From the NCBI GenBank assembly GCA_965217265.1, contig CBDCHP010000004.1, positions 124,001 to 188,000 on the forward strand: a DNA stretch of 64,000 nucleotides, in the 5' to 3' direction. Shown in pieces: positions 17,800 to 25,309 of this stretch. The position numbers and the translations under genes are program-made. Positions within the stretch are counted from its first letter, which is position 1. Each line of letters opens with the position of its first letter. Source of the stretch: JAGRGG01 sp965217265 (lineage in GTDB: Bacteria; Pseudomonadota; Alphaproteobacteria; Geminicoccales; Geminicoccaceae). The notes beneath the pieces are model-generated. The model was not told where the DNA came from, did no database searches, and saw only the letters and a program-made list of their open reading frames with translations.

Positions 17800-17942
17800 A
17801 CGCTTCGCGTGCGCTCGCCGCGCGGGCTTCTTTTTCTCTTTTTTGTCTTTGTCCGAGGCTGGCTTCGGCGTTGAGGCCGGTCCGGGAGCAAAGTTGCAAA
17901 AAAGAGAAGAGAAAGCCCGCGCGGCAGCGCACGTGAAGCGTT
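17799..17942. repeat. Dispersed palindromic element, copy 4 (144 bp)
   Basis: It starts at the last base of the meaB TGA with AACGCTTCGCGTGCGCTCG and ends AGCGCACGTGAAGCGTT. The tract CTTCTTTTTCTCTTTTTTG is mirrored by CAAAAAAGAGAAGAGAAAG. The core GAGGCTGGCTTCGGCG pairs imperfectly with its inverted partner. An unusually AT-rich spacer follows to 18023. This is one of the best-conserved copies. Confidence 0.92.
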
Positions 17943-17955
17943 CACAATGCGTATC

Positions 17956-17978
17956 AGATAAGGAAAATTATGACAATT
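17956..17978. repeat. AT-rich 23-mer shared with the spacer at 21934
   Basis: AGATAAGGAAAATTATGACAATT-like 23 bases match the spacer at 21934-21956 at 20 of 23 positions (AGATAAG...TTATGACAATT). Both are in AT-rich gaps in an otherwise GC-rich region. On the minus strand each contains a TTGTCA hexamer, so it could be a shared promoter or operator element. No further copy was noticed. Confidence 0.35.
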
Positions 17979-18014
17979 TAAAAAGGTATTTTAACCTATT
18001 TTACCCGCATCTTG

Positions 18015-18031
18015 AAGCTTGCATCAAGCTT
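18015..18031. terminator. Hairpin overlapping the desaturase stop codon
   Basis: AAGCTTG-CAT-CAAGCTT is a perfect 7-bp stem with a 3-base loop; on the plus strand it runs into TTC. It overlaps the TGA of the minus-strand desaturase gene. It may act as a weak terminator, but the stem is not GC-rich. Confidence 0.3.
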
Positions 18032-18947
18032 TTCTAAGGACTTGATCGCGCAGGATCTGGGCGTGGGCTTGTGGGTAACCTTCGGCGGTGCGGCCGAGGT
18101 GGGGAGCCAAGCGGGCGTGCAGGCGCGGGAGGTTGTGGAAGGGGACGCCGGGCATGGCGTGGTGTTCGGCGTGGTAGGGCATGTTCCAGGCGAGGAATCG
18201 GACGAGGCCTGAGGCGCGGGTGGTGCGCGAGTTGCGCAGCATGTCCGGCACGAGCGGGCAGGCGGCGTGCTCGGCGAGCAGGTAGGCGCGTAGGACCGGC
18301 TGGCCGAGGAGGGCCGGGACGATCCAGTAGGCGAGTGCGGCGGTGCTGCCGGTGATGAATGAGAGCGCGGCGACGGCGGTATAGGCGGCGGTGTAGAGGC
18401 GGGCTTGGCGCACGAGCCGCGGCCAAGCGCCGTTCGGAACGAAAGGGAAGGGGGGTCGGTTCAGGGCCGTGTGCAGCAGGGCCTGGGCCTGCGCTTGCCA
18501 GTAGGGCCAGCCGCTCAGGTGCCAGAGGTATGCCACGATGCCGACGGGCTTGGGCACCGACAGTTCGGGGTCGCGCGCCGGGTCCTGGGTGTGGCGGTGG
18601 TGGGTCAGATGGAAGGCTTCGAAGTAGTCGCGCGGCAGGAGGAGGAGAAAGCCGCAGGCATGCGCGACGGCATCGTTCAGGGCGCGGGTGCGAAAGGCGG
18701 TCCGGTGCGCCGTCTCGTGCAAGGGGGCGAAGAGGAAGACGAGCACGACCCCGTGCAGGAACATCGCGACGATCGTCAGCGTCACGCTCGGTGCGGCGAG
18801 CACGATCCCGGTGCCGGTCAGGCTTAACATGCCGAGGTGGCCGGCGAGGCGGCGCAGGGCAGGGGCGTCGCTGCGCGCGGTGAGCGCCTGGCGCTCGTCG
18901 GCGTCTAAAGACCGCAGCGCCGTACGGTGGTCAATCTCAGGGTGCAT
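18024..18947 (-). CDS. Membrane fatty acid desaturase family protein
   Basis: Integral-membrane di-iron desaturase/hydroxylase, 307 residues. The three histidine boxes are present: HETAHR (residues about 97-102), HLTHHRH, and HAEHHA near the C-terminus. Hydrophobic helices lie between them (for example LSLTGTGIVLAAPSVTLTIV). The substrate is unknown; relatives act on fatty acyl chains or carotenoids. Its start lies inside the last 11 bases of the upstream ygfZ gene on the same strand, so the two are probably co-translated. Confidence 0.85.
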   Translation of the reverse strand: MHPEIDHRTALRSLDADERQALTARSDAPALRRLAGHLGMLSLTGTGIVLAAPSVTLTIVAMFLHGVVLVFLFAPLHETAHRTAFRTRALNDAVAHACGFLLLLPRDYFEAFHLTHHRHTQDPARDPELSVPKPVGIVAYLWHLSGWPYWQAQAQALLHTALNRPPFPFVPNGAWPRLVRQARLYTAAYTAVAALSFITGSTAALAYWIVPALLGQPVLRAYLLAEHAACPLVPDMLRNSRTTRASGLVRFLAWNMPYHAEHHAMPGVPFHNLPRLHARLAPHLGRTAEGYPQAHAQILRDQVLRKA

Positions 18948-19806
18948 CGGCGCGCTCCCGCAGGCTCAGCGTCGCGGCGCCGACCGTCATCGGGGCCGGC
19001 CGCTCCATCGCGTCGAGCCGCAGCAGCGCGAGGCCTGCGCCGCCGACGTGGCCGCGCAGCTCGCCGACCGGCTTGCCGTCCTGCACGACGGGCGTGCCGA
19101 CGTCCGGGGCGTCGCCCTCGATCGCGACCGGGAGCAGGCGCTTCTTCAGCAAGGCGCGATACTTGGTTCGCGCCGTCAGCTCCTGGCCGACGTAGCAGCC
19201 CTTGGTGAAGTCAACCCCGTTCAGCCGGTCGAGGCCGACCTCTAGGGGCAGCGACTTCTCGGGCACGAGGTCGAGCGTCGCGTCGGGCACGCCGAGGCCG
19301 ATGCGGCGGGCGTGGTAGTCGTCGACGTTGCCGGCCTCGATGCCGAGGCCCGCCGTTAAGGCCGTGATCGCGGCGGGGTCGCCGATCAGCCGAACGCCGA
19401 GGCCGGCATCGCGCGGATCGACGGCGACGATCACGCCGTCTTGGGTTCGCCGCGCACCGGGTGCATCGTCAAGGCCGAACGCGGCCGCGGCGTCGCCCCA
19501 GGCGACCGCAACGGCGGCCGGGTAGGGCTCGATCGTCACCTTGGCGCGCAGGCGGTAGAGCATGAGCTTTCGCATCAGCCCGTCCAGCCGGGCGGCCTCG
19601 GCCTCCATCAGCACTGCGTCGCCGTCGACGTAGAGGAAGAAATCGTGGAGGTAGCGCCCCTGCGGGGTCAGCAGCATGGCGTAAAGGGCCGTGTCACCCG
19701 CCAAGCGGTTGAGGTCGTTGGTGACGAGATCCTGCAGAAAAGCCCGCGTCTCGTCCCCGTGCAGCCGCAGGAGGGCACGTTCGAGCAGCATGGCGTGGCT
19801 GGGCAT
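18937..19806 (-). CDS. ygfZ: YgfZ/GcvT-domain folate-binding protein (Fe-S cluster maintenance)
   Basis: Folate-binding GcvT-like protein (289 residues) that helps maintain or assemble certain [4Fe-4S] enzymes and affects tRNA modification. The diagnostic KGCYVGQE motif (FTKGCYVGQELTAR) is present at about residue 205, with the N-terminal FLQDLVTNDL block. The start is ATG at 19806. It is divergent from otsA and overlaps the desaturase gene downstream. Confidence 0.9.
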   Translation of the reverse strand: MPSHAMLLERALLRLHGDETRAFLQDLVTNDLNRLAGDTALYAMLLTPQGRYLHDFFLYVDGDAVLMEAEAARLDGLMRKLMLYRLRAKVTIEPYPAAVAVAWGDAAAAFGLDDAPGARRTQDGVIVAVDPRDAGLGVRLIGDPAAITALTAGLGIEAGNVDDYHARRIGLGVPDATLDLVPEKSLPLEVGLDRLNGVDFTKGCYVGQELTARTKYRALLKKRLLPVAIEGDAPDVGTPVVQDGKPVGELRGHVGGAGLALLRLDAMERPAPMTVGAATLSLRERADAP

Positions 19807-19927
19807 CTATCATCGTCCACGAAGTTGCGGCATATCCGGCCTTGCAGGTGGCGCGTCCGGACGCGCATGGCAAGCCGAACCCCCCCTGCGGGTGCAAAGT
19901 GAGCGCGAAACACAAGGGGAGAACGCC

Positions 19928-21304
19928 CTGTCCAGGCTGATCGTCGTTTCCAACCGCGTGACCCAGGTGACGCCCAAGCAGGCCGCCTCGGCAGGCGGGC
20001 TCGCCGTCGGCCTGCACGCCGCCTTGAAGGACGCGGGCGGGATCTGGTTCGGCTGGTCGGGCGAGATCACCGAGAAGAGCGCCGATCGGCCCAAGCGCAA
20101 GGCCGCCGGCAAGATCACCTACGCCCTCGTCGACCTCTCGCAGGGCGACTACGACGACTATTACGGCGGCTTTGCCAACCGCACGCTCTGGCCCCTGTTC
20201 CACTACCGCATCGACCTCACCCGCTTCGAGCACGCTTGGTACACCACCTACCGCGACGTCAATCAGCGCTTCGCCCGGCTCCTGGCGCCGATGATTGAGG
20301 ACGGCGACACGATCTGGGTGCACGACTACCACCTGATCCCGCTCGGCCGCGAATTGCGGGCACTCGGGATCAAGGCGAAGATCGGCTTCTTCCTCCACAT
20401 TCCGTTCCCGCCGGGCGAACTGTTCGTCGCGATGCCCTGGCACCACGCGATCGGCGAGGACCTGTTCGCCTACGACCTGCTCGGTTTTCAGACCGAGACG
20501 GATCTGCGCCAGTTCGAGGATTACGTCAGCTACGAGTGGCGCGGCGAGGTCGGGCGGGACGACGTCTGCCGCGTCGCGGGGCGGACGTTTCAGGCCGGCG
20601 CGTTCCCGATCGGGATCGACGTCGAGCACTTCGTCACGATGGCACAGAGCCAGGGCGCCCAGAACAGCGCCGGGCGGGTCAAGCGCACGCTGGCCGGGCG
20701 CCGGCTCCTCGTCGGCGTCGACCGGCTCGACTACTCCAAGGGCATCCTGGAGCGCCTGCGTGCCTACCAGCAGATGCTCGACGACCGGCCCGAGCACCGG
20801 CGCGGGGTGACCTTCATGCAGATCTCGGCACCGAGCCGCGAGAGCGTGCAGGAGTACCAGGTGTTGCGCGCCCAGGTCGAGGCGCTCACCGGCCACATCA
20901 ACGGCGTCCACAGCGAGGCCGACTGGGTGCCGGTGCGCTACATCAATCGCAGCCACACGCAGCGCGACTTGGCCGGCTTCTACAGGCTCGCCCGGATCGG
21001 GCTCGTCACGCCGTTGCGCGACGGGATGAACCTCGTGGCGCAGGAGTATATCGCGGCACAGGACCCCGACGATCCGGGCGTTCTCGTCCTCTCGCGCTTT
21101 GCCGGCGCCCGGCCGCTCCTGGAGGACGGCGCCATCGTCGTCAATCCTTATGACACCTACGCGACGGCGCTGGCGCTGCACCAGGGCCTGGGCCTGCCGC
21201 TCGACGAGCGCAAGGCCCGGCACGGGCGGATGATGAAGGCGATCCGCGCGCACGACATCAACGCGTGGCGGACGAGCTTTCTTGCCGCCCTCGACAAGGT
21301 GTAG
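19928..21304 (+). CDS. otsA: Alpha,alpha-trehalose-6-phosphate synthase
   Basis: GT20 glycosyltransferase joining UDP-glucose and glucose-6-phosphate to make trehalose-6-phosphate, used in osmotic and desiccation protection. The family start SRLIVVSNRV is reached only from a CTG codon at 19928, placed six bases after AGGGGAG; no ATG, GTG or TTG fits. Other blocks: WVHDYHLIPLGRELR, FLHIPFPPGELF, GVDRLDYSKGILERL and TPLRDGMNLVAQEY. At 458 residues the length is normal. No otsB lies beside it; the YdeI-like gene follows after two bases. Confidence 0.92.
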   Translation: MSRLIVVSNRVTQVTPKQAASAGGLAVGLHAALKDAGGIWFGWSGEITEKSADRPKRKAAGKITYALVDLSQGDYDDYYGGFANRTLWPLFHYRIDLTRFEHAWYTTYRDVNQRFARLLAPMIEDGDTIWVHDYHLIPLGRELRALGIKAKIGFFLHIPFPPGELFVAMPWHHAIGEDLFAYDLLGFQTETDLRQFEDYVSYEWRGEVGRDDVCRVAGRTFQAGAFPIGIDVEHFVTMAQSQGAQNSAGRVKRTLAGRRLLVGVDRLDYSKGILERLRAYQQMLDDRPEHRRGVTFMQISAPSRESVQEYQVLRAQVEALTGHINGVHSEADWVPVRYINRSHTQRDLAGFYRLARIGLVTPLRDGMNLVAQEYIAAQDPDDPGVLVLSRFAGARPLLEDGAIVVNPYDTYATALALHQGLGLPLDERKARHGRMMKAIRAHDINAWRTSFLAALDKV

Positions 21305-21306
21305 GC

Positions 21307-21892
21307 GTGGCGCTCGACGGCGCCGAGCGCGTCGCCGTCGCGTCGGGCGACGCGCTGCGCGCGTGGCTCGGGACTAACCATACCCGGACCGAGGGTGTGT
21401 GGCTCGTCACCTACAAGAAGCCGCACCCGGACTACCTCGCCTACGACGCGATCGTCGAGGCGTGCTTGTGCTTCGGCTGGATCGACAGCCTGCCGCGCAA
21501 GCTCGACCGTGAGCGCACCATGCTCTACGTCGCGGCGCGCAAGCCCGGCAGCAAACTGGTCCAAGGCCAACAAGGACCACGTCAGGCACTTGATCGGGGC
21601 CGGCCTGATGGCGCCGCCGGGACTCGCCGCCGTCGAGGCGGCGAAGCGCGACGGTAGTTGGACGTTCCTCGACGACGTCGAGGCCGGCATCGTCCCGGAC
21701 GACCTGCAAGCGGCGCTCGACGTGCGCCCGGCGGCCGCCGCCAACTTCGCCGCGTTCCCGCCGTCGGCCAAGCGCGGCATCCTGGAGTGGATCACGAACG
21801 CCAAGCGCCCCGAGACGCGCGCCAAGCGGGTCGCGCGGGCGGCCGAGATGGCGGCGGAGAACGTCAAGACGCTGTGGACGAAGCGGGGCTGA
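21307..21892 (+). pseudogene. YdeI/OmpD-associated family gene with a one-base frameshift
   Basis: The first frame (GTG at 21307) encodes the N-terminal half (LRAWLGTNHTRTEGVWLVTY, then CFGWIDSLPRKLDRERT) up to ARKPGS. The family continuation WSKANKDHVRHLIGAGLMA, and the C-terminal half to 21892, are in the next frame. Removing one A from the AAA at 21553-21555 restores a single protein of about 194 residues. This is either a real inactivating or programmed shift, or a sequencing error in a homopolymer. The family is linked to bacteriocin protection by annotation only. Confidence 0.8.
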
Positions 21893-21933
21893 ACGCCGCG
21901 TCGCAGGGAAGAGGCAAAGCCAGTACTCAATTA

Positions 21934-21956
21934 AGATAAGAAATGTTATGACAATT
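21934..21956. repeat. AT-rich 23-mer shared with the spacer at 17956
   Basis: AGATAAG...TTATGACAATT, 20 of 23 bases identical to 17956-17978. It lies between the YdeI-like pseudogene and the terminator-like hairpin of the chemoreceptor gene. Confidence 0.35.
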
Positions 21957-21968
21957 GTTCTCGGATAG

Positions 21969-22000
21969 CAGAACCCCGCGGACACGTCCGGGGGGTTCTG
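21969..22000. terminator. Strong hairpin between convergent genes
   Basis: CAGAACCCC pairs with GGGGTTCTG, and inside it CGGAC pairs with GTCCG, forming a near-continuous stem of about 14 bp. It lies between the convergent YdeI-like and chemoreceptor genes, where a bidirectional terminator is expected. No T-run follows on either strand, so any termination would not be of the classical intrinsic type. Confidence 0.5.
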
Positions 22001-22013
22001 GCATGTCCGGCCC

Positions 22014-23639
22014 CTAGGCGGCCCTGATGTCGCCGAGGAACGTCTCGATGCGCTTTTGCAGCGACGAGAAGTTTTGCTGCAGCTTGTCGGTGGCGCCGAG
22101 GATCGAGGTCGACGCGGCGGTGCCTTGATCGCCCTTGACGCTCTGGACTACCCTCAGCGTCGCGCCCGCCGCCGACTGCGCGTTCGCCGCGATGTCGGCG
22201 GTCGTCTGGGATTGTTGGTTGACGCCGTCGGCAACGCCCAGCGCCCGCCGGTCGATCTCCGCGATGATCGCCGTGATCGCGTCCATCGCGCTCGTCGCTG
22301 TGCCGGTGCTGTGCTGCACCTCCTGGATGCACTTGTTGATGTCGGTCGTCGCCTGACCGGTCCGCTCGGCGAGCGCCTTGACCTCGCCCGCCACGACGCT
22401 GAAGCCGCGGCCGGCCTCGCCCGCGCGCGCCGCCTCGATCGTCGCGTTGAGCGCCAAGAGGTTGGTCTGTTCGGCGATGTCGCCGATGAGGGCGACGATC
22501 GAATTGATCTGCTGCGTCGCCGCGTTCAGTTCCTTGTAGGCGTTGGCCGCGTTGGTGACTTCCGTCACGGCGTTGTTGGCGATGGTGCGCGAGGCCGTCG
22601 TGTTGGCTTCGACCTCGGTGATCGACGCGGACAGGTCTCTTGAGGCGGCGGCCACGGTCTCGACGTTGTGCGTCGCTTCGTCGACGCAAGCCGAGATCTG
22701 GGTCGAGACCGCCGTCAGCGCCTCGGCGGCGCCCTGCACCGTCGCCAGGCTCTTACCGGCGTCCTCGTCGAACGCGGCGATCAGCGCCTCGATCGCCGCG
22801 ACGCGCCCGGCGCGCTCCTCGTCCAGGCCGAAGCGCTCACTTTCCAGCCGCCCGCGCTCGACGCCGTTGTCCTTGAACACCTCGACCGTGCGGGCCATGA
22901 CGCCGATCTCGTCCTTGCTCTTGACGTGGGGCACGCCGATCGCGAGGTCGCCGGCGGCGATCTTCTCCATCGCCGAGGCGAGCGAATCGATCCGCCCGGA
23001 GACGTTGCGCCCGATCAGGACGGCCGCGACGGCCGCGAGCCCGAAGGTCAACAGCGCGGCGACGGTGATCAGCGTAACGCCCCGGCCGCTGTCGGCGCGC
23101 AAAGCGGCGACGGAGGCCGCCATCTGGGCGTGGATCAACCCTTCGGCCTCGTCGGCCTCGGCGATGAAACCCTCGAACGATTCGTCGAAGGCGGCGTCGT
23201 CGAGGCCCTCTTGCGCCTGGACGTCGCGCATGGTGGCGTGGCGCACGCGCGCCGCCTCGATGAAGCGCTCGACCTTGCCGCGCACGCCCTCGATCTTGGC
23301 GCGCACCGCCGGATCTTGCGAGGCGTGGAAGGTGCCCTCGTCGTTCTCGCCGCCATGCAAGATGGCGTCGACGTAGAAGAGGGTCTCGTCGAGCAGGCCC
23401 CAGACCGCCTGGACGTCCTCGCCCTCGTCGCCGGCCATGATCTCCTCGAAGATCAGGTGCGCCCTCGTCGCGGTCAGCTTGATCTCCATCGCCGCGTCGC
23501 CGAGGGGCGCCAGGCGTTCGGCGACGCGCACCCCTTCCTTGCCGAGACGGTCGGCCGTGAAGCCGCCGACTAAGCCGACTAGACCAGTTAAAACGGCTAT
23601 GCTGAGAAAAGCCGCGAACATCTTCGCCTTGACGCGCAT
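22014..23639 (-). CDS. Methyl-accepting chemotaxis protein
   Basis: Transmembrane chemoreceptor of 541 residues. TM1 is at about residues 8-28 and TM2 at about 190-212, bracketing a roughly 160-residue periplasmic, mostly helical sensor domain. A HAMP domain (SLASAMEKIAAGDLAIGV) follows. The signalling hairpin tip reads IGDIAEQTNLLALNATIEAA and GRGFSVVAGEVKALAERT, the CheA/CheW contact region. ATG at 23639 (MRVKAK) is chosen because AGGA precedes it; an upstream ATG at 23675 lacks conservation. No che genes are nearby. The ligand is unknown. Confidence 0.92.
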   Translation of the reverse strand: MRVKAKMFAAFLSIAVLTGLVGLVGGFTADRLGKEGVRVAERLAPLGDAAMEIKLTATRAHLIFEEIMAGDEGEDVQAVWGLLDETLFYVDAILHGGENDEGTFHASQDPAVRAKIEGVRGKVERFIEAARVRHATMRDVQAQEGLDDAAFDESFEGFIAEADEAEGLIHAQMAASVAALRADSGRGVTLITVAALLTFGLAAVAAVLIGRNVSGRIDSLASAMEKIAAGDLAIGVPHVKSKDEIGVMARTVEVFKDNGVERGRLESERFGLDEERAGRVAAIEALIAAFDEDAGKSLATVQGAAEALTAVSTQISACVDEATHNVETVAAASRDLSASITEVEANTTASRTIANNAVTEVTNAANAYKELNAATQQINSIVALIGDIAEQTNLLALNATIEAARAGEAGRGFSVVAGEVKALAERTGQATTDINKCIQEVQHSTGTATSAMDAITAIIAEIDRRALGVADGVNQQSQTTADIAANAQSAAGATLRVVQSVKGDQGTAASTSILGATDKLQQNFSSLQKRIETFLGDIRAA

Positions 23640-23832
23640 AATGCGTATTCCTGATGAAATTTGAAACTCGGCCACGGATAGGGCAATTTCGTTAACGTCG
23701 GGTTGATCGAACTGCGAAAGTCTTCGTACTCGAAGGGCTGATCGCGCCAGAAGGACGTCCTCATCGCATTGCCGACCCCCCTGCCCGCTGCTAGAGGTTC
23801 ACCCATAAGCACGGACGAAGCAGGGAGGCATC

Positions 23833-24825
23833 ATGCACACGTTCCGCCAATCGACGGCGCTCGCCGCCGCGGCCCTTTTCGCGACCACGCTCAACGCCGG
23901 CACGGCCGGGGCGCAGGAGTCCTGCGACTGGAAGCCCGAGCGCGCCGTGACCTACGTCGTGCCCTGGAGCCCCGGCGGCGGCACGGACGCCAACTCGCGC
24001 GCGATGGCGGCCCTGTTGCAAGAGGAGTTCGGGGTGCCGTTCAACGTCGTCAACCGCACCGGCGGCAACGGCGTCACCGGCCACACGGCGATCGCGACGG
24101 CGGAGCCCGACGGCTACACCATCGGCGCCGTCACGATCGAGATCGCCACGATGCACTGGGCCGGCCTGACCGACCTCACCGGCGACGACGTCACGCCGAT
24201 CGCGATGATCGACATCGCGCCCGCCGGCGTCACGGTGGCGGCGGATTCGCAGTTCGACGACCTGAAATCCATGCTCGACCACGCCGAGGCGAACCCCGGC
24301 GAGCTGACCGCGTCGGGCACGGCGCAGGGCGGCATCTGGCACTTGGCGCTGGGCGGCATGCTGAACGCCGAGGGCATCGCCCCCGACGCCGTGCGCTGGA
24401 TCCCCTCCAAGGGCGCCGGCCCCGCGATGCAGGAACTGCTCGCCGGCGGCGTCGACGTCGTGACCGTGGCCTTGTCCGAATCCAAGGGCCTGATCGACGC
24501 CGGCGAGGCCAAGGCGCTGGCCTACATGTACGATAAGCCGATGGCGTCCCTGCCCGACGTGCCGATCACGCCGGACGTTTTGGAGAGCGGATGGACGCTG
24601 GCCTCGTTCATCTCGGTCGGCGGGCCCGAGGGCCTGCCGGACGAGATCGCCTGCGCCTACGAACAAGCGGCCAAGGCCGCGACCGAGACCGAGACCTGGG
24701 CCGAGTTCAAGGCCGGCCGCGGCGCCGACGTCGTCTTCGAGGGTCGCGAGGAACTGGCGGGGCGGATGAAGGAAGCCGACGCGAGCCTCGGCGAGACGAT
24801 GAAAGCCATCGGCCTCGCCAACTAG
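23833..24825 (+). CDS. Tripartite tricarboxylate transporter binding protein TctC
   Basis: Periplasmic receptor of a TTT-family transporter, 330 residues, with a signal peptide ending near GTAGAQ. Mature blocks include RAVTYVVPWSPGGGTDANSR and the VNRTGGNGVTGH loop, which together line the carboxylate site in this family, and SGTAQGGIWHLALGG. A GGGAGG site precedes the ATG. It is the first gene of a TctC-TctB-TctA operon. The ligand (citrate, other carboxylate) is not determinable. Confidence 0.9.
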   Translation: MHTFRQSTALAAAALFATTLNAGTAGAQESCDWKPERAVTYVVPWSPGGGTDANSRAMAALLQEEFGVPFNVVNRTGGNGVTGHTAIATAEPDGYTIGAVTIEIATMHWAGLTDLTGDDVTPIAMIDIAPAGVTVAADSQFDDLKSMLDHAEANPGELTASGTAQGGIWHLALGGMLNAEGIAPDAVRWIPSKGAGPAMQELLAGGVDVVTVALSESKGLIDAGEAKALAYMYDKPMASLPDVPITPDVLESGWTLASFISVGGPEGLPDEIACAYEQAAKAATETETWAEFKAGRGADVVFEGREELAGRMKEADASLGETMKAIGLAN

Positions 24826-24837
24826 GCCCCGACACAG

Positions 24838-25305
24838 ATGAAGGTCCACGACGGCGTCGTGGGGGCCCTCCTGGTCCTGGTCGGCGCCGTCATCTTCTTC
24901 ACCGCCCAGACGTTTCCCAAGCTCGCCGGGCTGCCCTACGGGCCGGGCCTGTTCCCGTCGATCGCCGCCGTCGGCTTGGCCGGCTGCGGCCTGATCATCG
25001 GCCTCGCAAGCCTGCGCCACCGGGGGCCTTGGCTCGTGCTCGACCCGTTGCTTCGAGAACCACGCGGGTTGATGCGCCTCGCGGCGGTGCCCCTCGTCGT
25101 ACTCGGCTTCGCGCTCGGCCTCGACCCGCTCGGCTTTCACCTGACGGCGCTCCTCAGCCTGATTGCGCTCTTGCTGGTCTTCGGCGTCGGTCCGGTCCGC
25201 GCCGTGCTCTACGCCCTGCCCGTCACGGTCGTCACCCACGCCGTGTTCTACAGCCTCTTGGGGGTGCCGCTGCCCTGGGGGCTCCTGCGGCCGTTCGCGT
25301 GGTGA
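24838..25305 (+). CDS. Tripartite tricarboxylate transporter small subunit TctB
   Basis: Small four-helix membrane subunit (155 residues) with hydrophobic stretches at about residues 6-25, 38-56, 80-98 and 105-150. The sequence is weakly conserved in the family, but the AxxFPxLAGLPYGPGLFP segment is typical. It follows tctC by 12 bases and precedes tctA by four. Confidence 0.85.
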   Translation: MKVHDGVVGALLVLVGAVIFFTAQTFPKLAGLPYGPGLFPSIAAVGLAGCGLIIGLASLRHRGPWLVLDPLLREPRGLMRLAAVPLVVLGFALGLDPLGFHLTALLSLIALLLVFGVGPVRAVLYALPVTVVTHAVFYSLLGVPLPWGLLRPFAW

Positions 25306-25309
25306 GACG

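Noticed and set aside
17627..17945. Small Phe/Arg-rich proteins read through the palindromic elements
   Set aside because: They consist of translated repeat arms and tracts (strings such as LLFF or KKEEK), recur at every copy and have no independent support.
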